Positions 34,784-41,630 of a stretch of 64,000 nucleotides of DNA are shown one piece after another. This DNA is from Candidatus Poseidoniaceae archaeon (GTDB lineage: Archaea > Thermoplasmatota > Poseidoniia > Poseidoniales > Poseidoniaceae). Under the pieces are notes generated by a model. It did no database searches and had not been told where the DNA came from. It saw nothing but the letters and a program-made list of their open reading frames with translations. Location: NCBI GenBank assembly GCA_938084675.1, contig CALKGM010000006.1, positions 26,464-90,463 of the forward strand, in the 5' to 3' direction. Position 1 is the stretch's first letter; every line of letters starts with the position of its first letter. Position numbers and translations under genes: made by a program.

Positions 34784-35613
34784 CTTCGGGTACCGACGTA
34801 TGGAAGGGATATCTCCTTGCCTGGAATGAAACATATACGTTGATTCAATCTCCGTTTTCCAAAGGTGATGATCGTGTTTTTGGGGCAGATAGTGATTACA
34901 CTACACTAGCAATCGCTGCCCTTCAACACCGAGTTTCACTCGGTGACACGATTGAATGTATCTCATTGGCCGAAGGCGTAAATGGTTCAATCTTCACCAT
35001 GGCAACAGATGTGGATGTGGCCGATGAAAGCACGTATGATTCTTGTAAATGGGATCTGCTCATTGGAGATGATGCGACGGTTGTTCTTGTCCAACGTGAT
35101 ATTCAAATCGAACTTCCTGAACTCGTAACTTTTGTTGAGGTGGATGAGGACTTCCACCTTGCCATTGCAAGTGCTTGGGAAAAAGAACTCCAAGACGCCC
35201 ATGTGAGTCAGGGAGCTTATGTTTCAAGTTCACAGTACAACGAAGGCGGAGTTGCTCGGATGGCTTTATCCGGCCAACAATTTGGGGAACTTTTGGTTTG
35301 GCCTCCCCGACAGTTGAATGAAAAAGGAGACCGGGAAGATGGGAGAGTTTCTCTCACGCCAACTGGAAATGTAGCGAGCTGGACCAAACTTTCTGCATCA
35401 GGTGCACCTTCGGAATTCTCTCTTAGGGCGCCCTTGCTCGGTGGTTTGACGACAGTATTTTTGGATCTTGACGATGGTCCTAAAGGTGTTTTTTTGATGG
35501 TGGATGATGAAGATAATGACGTCAAAATCGGTGATGCAGTGGAACTTGTCGTTCGCCGTATATATGCCCAAGAAGGCATGATTCGTTACGGCCTAAGAGG
35601 TCGTATCATTTGA
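34780..35613 (+). CDS. DUF35/OB-fold acyl-CoA-associated protein with atypical N-terminal half
   Basis: 277 residues. The C-terminal ~90 residues match the DUF35 OB fold: GNVASWTKLSASGAP, FLDLDDGPKGVFLMVDD, VKIGDAVELVVRRIY and YGLRGRII. The zinc ribbon that usually precedes it (CxxC pairs) is missing. The N-terminal ~150 residues are acidic and recall part of an HMG-CoA synthase-like thiolase fold (a D-D-TLAIAAL block and DLLIGDDATVVLVQ), but the match is weak. It is coupled to the thiolase gene by ATGA, so it probably forms the channel subunit of that complex. The N-terminal origin is uncertain. Confidence 0.7.
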   Translation: MTSGTDVWKGYLLAWNETYTLIQSPFSKGDDRVFGADSDYTTLAIAALQHRVSLGDTIECISLAEGVNGSIFTMATDVDVADESTYDSCKWDLLIGDDATVVLVQRDIQIELPELVTFVEVDEDFHLAIASAWEKELQDAHVSQGAYVSSSQYNEGGVARMALSGQQFGELLVWPPRQLNEKGDREDGRVSLTPTGNVASWTKLSASGAPSEFSLRAPLLGGLTTVFLDLDDGPKGVFLMVDDEDNDVKIGDAVELVVRRIYAQEGMIRYGLRGRII

Positions 35614-35655
35614 TTACAGCAAAGGCTTCTTAGAAAGGCAGGTTTACCCAAGGCC

Positions 35656-36672
35656 ATGGCAGGCTTCGGCGGCATGCGGAAAGGAAGGAATGAAGCAGTT
35701 GATAACCTCGGCTATAACGAGGACGGAGATTGCCCTCGGTGTGGTGGTAATGCCCAAGATTCAACCATGAAGGGCTATCTTCAATGCGGTTCTTGTGGAC
35801 ATGAATGGGCTGACCCAGATTATGTTGAAGAAAAAAAATCGATTGAACCGCCTTCATACAAAAGAGACGAGGACCTCATTCGACAGTTCCGACAAGACAT
35901 GGAATCGGGGGAACTTGCAGATGTGTTAGGGGTCAAGAAGGAACTAACCGGGCAACAAGAGCAATCGCTAAAACGTCTAGAGGATAAGTGGATGACTGGA
36001 ATGCAAGGCCATTTTAATGCCGCAGTTGAAGAGCGTAAACCACTTATGATTAGTTTTGATGACGACGATAATATCGTATCCACAGAAGTAGGTTCCATCA
36101 CATTGGTTGACAATGGGTTTGATGGTGGAGAGGAAATTCGTTTGGAATATCCTGGAAAAGGCACCGAATTTTACGCATATAACGAGCGTAGCCCAACCGG
36201 ATGGAAGCGTGGCCCGTCTGCAGAGGCAACCGCTCGCTCAATTGCAAATGTTATCAATCGTTCATCAAAATTAGTCTATGCTAATATTACTGGTAATCGC
36301 GTAGGTTTTGAACTGCGAGACGATTCTCTAAAGCGTGCCTCTTTCGTACTTTTTGTTGATGACCCGGGTGGTACTGACATTATTGCAGAAAAAGGCGGAG
36401 TTGTTTTGGATTCACGAGACCCCGTTACGCTACAGGATTACAGGACCGTAGTGGAATTGGTGTTAGAAGATGGAATCATTTCACCCAGCGAAGATCAACT
36501 ACTTTGGGCAATGCGTGAGCAATTAAATATTGATGACATGTATCACGTCCAAATGGTCATCGATATTTGTGGGGAAAATGCCGTAAAAGAATGTACAACT
36601 TGCGGTTCTATGGCTGATTTACACCAAGAATACGCCGCATGGTACTGTCAATCTTGTGAAGCGTGGTGCTGA
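35656..36672 (+). CDS. Double zinc-ribbon protein, function unknown
   Basis: A 338-residue protein with a zinc ribbon at each end: CPRCGGNAQ...CGSCGHEW (~25-50) and CTTCGSMADL...CQSCEAWC (~315-338). Between them are a Lys/Glu-rich helical segment (~65-120) and an alpha/beta region (~125-250) of unknown fold, then EDGIISPSEDQLLWAMREQLNI, which resembles the EF-hand-like helix pair of TerB-type domains. It lies 134 bases upstream of the MamK-like actin on the same strand. I recognise no family; the position makes it a candidate partner. Confidence 0.65.
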   Translation: MAGFGGMRKGRNEAVDNLGYNEDGDCPRCGGNAQDSTMKGYLQCGSCGHEWADPDYVEEKKSIEPPSYKRDEDLIRQFRQDMESGELADVLGVKKELTGQQEQSLKRLEDKWMTGMQGHFNAAVEERKPLMISFDDDDNIVSTEVGSITLVDNGFDGGEEIRLEYPGKGTEFYAYNERSPTGWKRGPSAEATARSIANVINRSSKLVYANITGNRVGFELRDDSLKRASFVLFVDDPGGTDIIAEKGGVVLDSRDPVTLQDYRTVVELVLEDGIISPSEDQLLWAMREQLNIDDMYHVQMVIDICGENAVKECTTCGSMADLHQEYAAWYCQSCEAWC

Positions 36673-36753
36673 ACAAAAAAACCAGCCCTAGATCCTGTTC
36701 TATAGGATGCCTAACTCAAAGATTTCCAGGGTTCTCTTGAATAATCTCTATTT

Positions 36754-36786
36754 TAACGGTGGGACTCTTCATAAACTCCGCCGTTA
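36754..36786 (+). promoter_or_regulatory. Hairpin upstream of the actin gene
   Basis: TAACGGTGGGA at 36754-36764 pairs with TCCGCCGTTA at 36777-36786: six Watson-Crick pairs, then a G-T pair, two G-C pairs, a one-base bulge and a final A-T, around a 12-base loop. It ends 20 bases before ATG 36806. A TATA-like ATTTTAA sits just upstream. It could be an operator, an mRNA hairpin controlling translation, or a terminator of the upstream gene without a T-run. Confidence 0.4.
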
Positions 36787-36805
36787 TGGATACGCCAGTG
36801 AGCCT

Positions 36806-37831
36806 ATGGCGAAAGATGTATTGTATATTGGAATTGATTTGGGAACCTTCCGCTCTGTGATGGTCTCCTCGGACAGTCATGAAGTTGAGGAATTGACAGT
36901 TATTGGGACACCAAAAGACCCAATCGCTCGAAACTTCTTGAAGCGAGACGTTCTTTTTGGCGAAGAAGCCCTCAAGAACCGCCTTGCATTGAACCTCTTT
37001 CGTCCATTGGAACTCGGTGTTATCAAGGATACTCCTGAAGACAGGGAATTCATTGCACACTTTATCACTCATCTCATCGGTCTATCCGACCCTGAAGAGT
37101 ACGACCGTGTCGTCGCCGTCATCGGTGCGCCTGCTGAAGCAAGCCACGTGGACAAAACAGCGATTTTTGATGCCGCTGCAGGTTCAGTAAACTCAGCAAT
37201 GATTATCTCTGAACCCTTTGCAGTTGCCTACGCTCTTGACATGATTAACCATACTCTTGTGATTGACATTGGCGCTGGTACAACTGACCTTTGCCGTGTT
37301 TACGGTACAATCCCAGGCCCAGGTGACCAAATGCACACAGGATATGCTGGTGACTATGTTGATAATCAAATCATCAAAGAAGTACAATCCAAATATAATG
37401 GGGCTCAAATCACCAAGGATATGGCTCGCCGATGGAAGGAGCAGCACTCATTCGTTTCAACAGGTGCTCCAGAAGAACCTGTTTTGGTTGATTTCTCCAT
37501 CGATGGGAAAGCCATGACACTCGATATCACTGATTGTATTCAGCGAGCCTGTGAATCCATTGTTGACCCTATCGTTGAAAATGTGAAAGTCTTGATTGCT
37601 GAATCCAACCCAGAATACCATGACGAATTCCGTAAGAACATGGTTCTGGCTGGCGGAGGTTCATCCATTCGTGGACTTGGCGCACTCATTGAGCGCCGCC
37701 TTTCTGATATGGGCGACGTTAACGTTCACGTCGTCGACGACCCTGTCCGTTTAGGAGCAATGGGTGGTTTGCGTTTGGCCATGGAAGTCCCAGAAGAGAT
37801 GTGGAAGAACCTGACCTTGGCAAGCCGCTGA
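36806..37831 (+). CDS. Actin-family filament protein, MamK-like
   Basis: 341 residues from ATG 36806 (MAKDVLYIGIDLGTFRS); the frame is open upstream but the extension is non-conserved and covers a hairpin. Actin-fold motifs: phosphate-1 loop GIDLGTFRS (~9-17), VIDIGAGTTDLC (phosphate 2), and the adenosine motif VLAGGGSSIRGLG. Compared from memory with MamK of magnetotactic bacteria it shares AVIGAPAEAS, VYGTIPGPGDQ, AGDYVDNQ, KEQHSFV, ESNPEYHDEF, and an ending GGLRLAMEVPEEMW. These are MamK-specific rather than general MreB features, and the length matches. It should bind ATP and may form cytoplasmic filaments. An MreB assignment is the alternative. No magnetosome gene is visible near it. Confidence 0.85.
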   Translation: MAKDVLYIGIDLGTFRSVMVSSDSHEVEELTVIGTPKDPIARNFLKRDVLFGEEALKNRLALNLFRPLELGVIKDTPEDREFIAHFITHLIGLSDPEEYDRVVAVIGAPAEASHVDKTAIFDAAAGSVNSAMIISEPFAVAYALDMINHTLVIDIGAGTTDLCRVYGTIPGPGDQMHTGYAGDYVDNQIIKEVQSKYNGAQITKDMARRWKEQHSFVSTGAPEEPVLVDFSIDGKAMTLDITDCIQRACESIVDPIVENVKVLIAESNPEYHDEFRKNMVLAGGGSSIRGLGALIERRLSDMGDVNVHVVDDPVRLGAMGGLRLAMEVPEEMWKNLTLASR

Positions 37832-37849
37832 GATTCAAGTTACTTTGAA

Positions 37850-38674
37850 GTGCTTTTGTCGTTGGACGAGCTACCGCCTTTTCCAGATGTTCAACGTCTC
37901 CAAGGTTATCTTCAAGCGAAAGATGGTTGTGCTCCCATTATGGCGAACGATTTCCGTGAGGACCATCTTCCGTTTCCAATGCCCAATCGGAAACACACTT
38001 TATCCCAATCATGGGAACATCTATCTTTCATGCACTGGGAAGTGAAGCCTGAACTTCTTCTACCTCATTTACCCGAAGATCTTGAATTGGATCTCTTTGA
38101 AGGGAAAGCCTATGTTGGTACGATTCCATTTGAGATGAAACATGTGCGCCCACGATGGTTTTTCTCCGTTCCAGGTGTGTCCAATTTTCCCGAGTTTAAC
38201 ATCAGGACGTATGTCACCCGCGATGGGAAACCAGGTGTATTTTTTCTAACATTAGATGCTCAAAGCCGAATCACTTGTTTCCATGCGCCACGCTCTTATG
38301 GACTACCGTATAGATATGCAAAATGTTCATTCAGTACGACACAGGATACCTACTCATGGTCATCAAAACGACGTGCTGATGGTGTTTCATTGATTGGTTC
38401 ATGCAAAGGACTTGGAGATGCGACTTCGGCAAAAAAAGGCACATTAGAATATTTTCTCTTTGAGAGATATTGTTTGTACACGGTTCACAAGGGCATTCTC
38501 CATCGCGCTTATACTCAGCACAATCCTTGGGTATACCGGATTGCCGAGGCTACCATTGAGGAAAACTCATTGACAGAATCCTATAATTTGGGAATTCAGA
38601 ATCCTCTCCATCCCGAACACGTCCATATCTCAAGTGGAGTTGACGTGCGAACTTGGTCGATTGAACGTCTGTGA
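37850..38674 (+). CDS. DUF2071 (YqjF-family) protein
   Basis: 274 residues from GTG 37850; ATG 37940 would also give a complete domain. The core carries LSQSWEHLSFMHWEV-PELLLPHLP, VGTIPFEMKHVRPRW, PEFNIRTYVTRDGKPGVFFLTLDAQS and LPYRYAKCSFSTT, all hallmarks of the YqjF-like DUF2071 domain with its acetoacetate-decarboxylase-like fold. The biochemical role is unknown in this family. It follows 19 bases after the actin gene and may be cotranscribed. It ends four bases from the convergent transaldolase. Confidence 0.78.
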   Translation: MLLSLDELPPFPDVQRLQGYLQAKDGCAPIMANDFREDHLPFPMPNRKHTLSQSWEHLSFMHWEVKPELLLPHLPEDLELDLFEGKAYVGTIPFEMKHVRPRWFFSVPGVSNFPEFNIRTYVTRDGKPGVFFLTLDAQSRITCFHAPRSYGLPYRYAKCSFSTTQDTYSWSSKRRADGVSLIGSCKGLGDATSAKKGTLEYFLFERYCLYTVHKGILHRAYTQHNPWVYRIAEATIEENSLTESYNLGIQNPLHPEHVHISSGVDVRTWSIERL

Positions 38675-38677
38675 ACA

Positions 38678-39337
38678 TCAGGCGTTACCTGCGGCTTCTA
38701 CCTCTGCCCAGTCCCGCATGAACCCTTCAAGCCCTTTATCGGTAAGCGGGTGAGACATCAACTGGCGGAATGTTTTGGCGGGCATGGTAGCAGTGTGGGC
38801 ACCGAGTTGGATGCATTGCAATACGTGGGTTGGATGACGTATTGAGGCAGCTAAGACCTTGGTGTCAATATCGTAGTTTGCCCAGGTGTTCATGATTTCT
38901 GCGATAAGTTCCATTCCATCATGTCCTGTGTCGTCAATTCGTCCGATAAATGGAGATACGTAAGTAGCCCCTGCTTTTGCTGCCATTAAGGCTTGAGACG
39001 CTGAGAAAATGAGCGTGACGTTGGTTTTAATCCCCTCATCGGACAGAACCTTTGTGGCTGCAAGACCTTCAGGTGTGCATGGAATTTTGATGATGACGTT
39101 TTCAGGGAGTTCCGCTTTAAGGGCCAAGCCTTGTTCAATCATTCCAGCCGTATCCATTGCGGTTACCTCGGCAGATATTGGGCCGTCACAAATCGATGCG
39201 ATTTCAGCGACAACTTCCTTGAAATCCCGGCCTGATTTTTTAATCAGTGATGGATTTGTGGTTACTCCATCCAAAATACCCCATGCGGCAATTTCACGAA
39301 TTTCATCTACGTCGGCTGTGTCCAAAAAGAACTCCAT
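38678..39337 (-). CDS. tal: Transaldolase (TalC/fructose-6-phosphate aldolase-like)
   Basis: A 219-residue protein of the short transaldolase family from ATG 39337 ([13 protein letters not shown]). [11 protein letters not shown] is the family start motif, and Lys84 in [13 protein letters not shown] forms the Schiff base; [28 protein letters not shown] is the second signature (110-137). It converts sedoheptulose 7-phosphate and glyceraldehyde 3-phosphate in the non-oxidative pentose phosphate pathway, or acts as an F6P aldolase. With the transketolase genes nearby, transaldolase is preferred. Confidence 0.93.
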   Translation of the reverse strand: MEFFLDTADVDEIREIAAWGILDGVTTNPSLIKKSGRDFKEVVAEIASICDGPISAEVTAMDTAGMIEQGLALKAELPENVIIKIPCTPEGLAATKVLSDEGIKTNVTLIFSASQALMAAKAGATYVSPFIGRIDDTGHDGMELIAEIMNTWANYDIDTKVLAASIRHPTHVLQCIQLGAHTATMPAKTFRQLMSHPLTDKGLEGFMRDWAEVEAAGNA

Positions 39338-39389
39338 GAACCAAAGACACGAGAGGCACTCTTTCAACTATTGGTTGCAATAATTAGCA

Positions 39390-39755
39390 TTAATTTTCGA
39401 ACGTAGTGTATTTCGAAGATGTTCCTTTTGATTTAGCGATTGGATACTTTGCTCTGTTTTTCACAATCTTCTGATTCATCGCTTCGATCGGATTAATTTC
39501 AAGAATTGAACACAAGCGGAGGCAATAGACCATCACATCTGCAAGTTCATCTTCAATGGTTCCTGCTAACTTAGGGTCAGACAAAACCTCGTTTTTCGAG
39601 GGGTTTGACCATTGAATTGTTTCGTTGAGTTCTGCGGATTCAATAGAAATTGAAGCCATTATATTTTTGACGCTGTGAAATTGCTCCCAATCTCTTTCCT
39701 GCGTGAATTCATCTATGATGTTCATTACATTCATCAGCGAATCTCGTTCTTCCAT
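39390..39755 (-). CDS. MazG-like nucleotide pyrophosphohydrolase
   Basis: A 121-residue all-helical protein with the MazG/dUTPase-type metal motif: SIESAELNETIQW (E-x-x-E) followed by EDELADVMVYCLRLC (E-x-x-D). It also has the common C-terminal KIVKNRAKYPIAKSKGTSSKYT. It would hydrolyse a noncanonical nucleoside triphosphate, probably a pyrimidine, as a house-cleaning enzyme. It lies between transketolase and transaldolase on the same strand, 41 and 52 bases from them. Confidence 0.88.
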   Translation of the reverse strand: MEERDSLMNVMNIIDEFTQERDWEQFHSVKNIMASISIESAELNETIQWSNPSKNEVLSDPKLAGTIEDELADVMVYCLRLCSILEINPIEAMNQKIVKNRAKYPIAKSKGTSSKYTTFEN

Positions 39756-39796
39756 GGGAAGACGTGAAGGCCGCGACTAATGGTTGTTCAGCAGGT

Positions 39797-40735
39797 TCAC
39801 TTGCGAGAAATGGATTTCTTTGCCGCTAAGACAATGTGGGCAGCGTTGAGCCCCATCAATTCAAGCATCTCATGAGCTTGTCCGGATTCACCAAATCGAT
39901 CGTTCACACCGACTCGCTCCAAGGGAGTTCCACTGGTTGTGGAGAGGTGCTCGGCGACCGCACCGCCCAAGCCACCGATGATGGAATGGTCTTCTGCAGT
40001 AACGAGGGAGCCACATCGCTCTGATACAGCATCTACCAGGTTCGCATCCAGCGGCTTAATCGTGTGCATGTCTACGACAGTTGCGTGGATTCCTTCCTCT
40101 GCGAGTAAATCAGCAGCTTTTAACGCCTCAGATACAAGCACTCCGCACGCAATAATGGCAACGTCAGAACCGTTTTTGAGTTCAATTCCTTTTCCGATTT
40201 GGATGACATCTTCACCGATATCATCGTAAAGAACTGGCGTTTTATTCCTAGCAGTTCGCATGTAAGATGGCGATGGTGATGAGGCAAGTTGCTTGGTTAG
40301 AACTCGTGTACTTACACTATCGCTGGGGTGAATCACAGTTACATTCGGCAATGTTCGGTATATCGCCAAATCCTCAATCGATTGTGCTGATGAACCGTCG
40401 GTGCCTGTGTGCGTACCGCCATGGGACCCGCAGAGATGGACTGGGAGGTTTGGACGAGCAACACCATTTCGCATTTGTTCAAAGGCTCTTTCCGTGAATA
40501 TTGCGAATGTCGATGCGAAAGGAATGTATCCACTTGCAGCCATTCCAGCAGCTACGAGGAGCATGTTTTGCTCCCCTATTCCGCATGAAACAGTTCGTTC
40601 AGGATGTGCTTTTCTAAAGTGAAGGGATTTGGTTGACTTCCCCAAATCTGCCTCAAGAACGACAATTTTTTCATTGTCTGCCAGTTCAAGCAATGCTTGA
40701 CCGTAACCATCCCGTGTTGCTTCCATCTTGGTCAT
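39797..40735 (-). CDS. tktB: Transketolase, C-terminal section
   Basis: 312 residues covering the pyrimidine-binding and C-terminal domains of transketolase. The N-terminus MTKMEATRDGYGQALLELA is typical of the archaeal split form. CGIGEQNMLLVAAGMAASG, GSHGGTHTGTDGSSAQSIED and VTVIHPSDSVSTR are characteristic, with the catalytic Glu in CGIGEQN. It works with the adjacent N-terminal subunit on the same strand. The start overlaps the stop of that gene by four bases, so the halves are made in equal amounts. Confidence 0.93.
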   Translation of the reverse strand: MTKMEATRDGYGQALLELADNEKIVVLEADLGKSTKSLHFRKAHPERTVSCGIGEQNMLLVAAGMAASGYIPFASTFAIFTERAFEQMRNGVARPNLPVHLCGSHGGTHTGTDGSSAQSIEDLAIYRTLPNVTVIHPSDSVSTRVLTKQLASSPSPSYMRTARNKTPVLYDDIGEDVIQIGKGIELKNGSDVAIIACGVLVSEALKAADLLAEEGIHATVVDMHTIKPLDANLVDAVSERCGSLVTAEDHSIIGGLGGAVAEHLSTTSGTPLERVGVNDRFGESGQAHEMLELMGLNAAHIVLAAKKSISRK

Positions 40736-41553
40736 GCTGACACCCCCAATTCTTTCATGGCCTGAGCGTATTGCTCATCGTTCGGAGCAGCACCGTGGAA
40801 TGATGGGTTATCCTCCATGTAGGAAATTCCCTTTCCTTTTACGGTTTGAGCAATCAGTATCGACGGTCCATCATTTGATTGACCGAGGAACTCCAATCCT
40901 TCAACAATACTTTCCATGCTATGTCCGTCAATTTCCATTACATTCCAGCCAAAGGCCTTCCACTTTGCAGGGATGTCAAACATACGCATCTGAGTTTCAC
41001 AAAAATCATCGTTTTGGATTCTGTTTCGGTCCAAAATAACATTCAAATTTCCGAGTTCATGGTGGGCGGATGCCATGGCTGCTTCCCAAACACTTCCTTC
41101 TTGAATTTCTCCATCTCCAAGCATCACGTATGTTTGACGGTTACTACCGTCAAGGCGTGCAGCAATTGCAGTTCCCATTCCAAACGACAGACCCATACCC
41201 AAAGAACCGGCTGAGAAGTCAACACCTGGGCACCATTTCATGTCGACGTGACCCTGACAGATTCCACCGAGTACTCGGTAAGATTCCAAGTCCTCTACAG
41301 TGATGAAACCCATTTCGGCGAGGATTGCATACATTCCAGGCGACGCGTGTCCCTTTGATAGGATGAATCGGTCACGATCTTCCCACTTAGGCTCGGAAGG
41401 GCGAACATTGAGTTGGGTTTTGTATAGTGCAGTTAGCAAATCGATTTCAGATAGCGACCCTCCAGGATGACCTGCTTGGGCTCTGTAGACCATATCCACA
41501 ATATGGACGCGACATTTTCGTGCAACTTCTCGTAGTTCATCAGCCGTCGTCAT
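40732..41553 (-). CDS. tktA: Transketolase, N-terminal section
   Basis: 273 residues from ATG 41553, which has GGTGG ten bases upstream; a TTG/ATG-type start at 41595 is less likely. The thiamine diphosphate site is GDGEIQEGSVWEAAMASA...NVILDRNRIQ, and the conserved AGHPGGSLSEIDLLTALY and FILSKGHASPGMYAIL lie before it. It binds TPP-Mg and moves a two-carbon ketol unit in the pentose phosphate pathway. It is the first gene of the run transketolase N, C, MazG-like, transaldolase. Confidence 0.93.
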   Translation of the reverse strand: MTTADELREVARKCRVHIVDMVYRAQAGHPGGSLSEIDLLTALYKTQLNVRPSEPKWEDRDRFILSKGHASPGMYAILAEMGFITVEDLESYRVLGGICQGHVDMKWCPGVDFSAGSLGMGLSFGMGTAIAARLDGSNRQTYVMLGDGEIQEGSVWEAAMASAHHELGNLNVILDRNRIQNDDFCETQMRMFDIPAKWKAFGWNVMEIDGHSMESIVEGLEFLGQSNDGPSILIAQTVKGKGISYMEDNPSFHGAAPNDEQYAQAMKELGVSA

Positions 41554-41630
41554 GGGTCCACCAACAACAGTTTGCGGGCATGGATGGCCTTTCATCCTTG
41601 TGGACTTTGACGCTGATGATTTTCAGTCAT

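Noticed and set aside
36707..36805. An in-frame N-terminal extension of the actin gene by 33 codons
   Set aside because: The extension has no match to actin N-termini, overlaps the hairpin and a TATA-like stretch, and the ATG at 36806 gives the conserved start.
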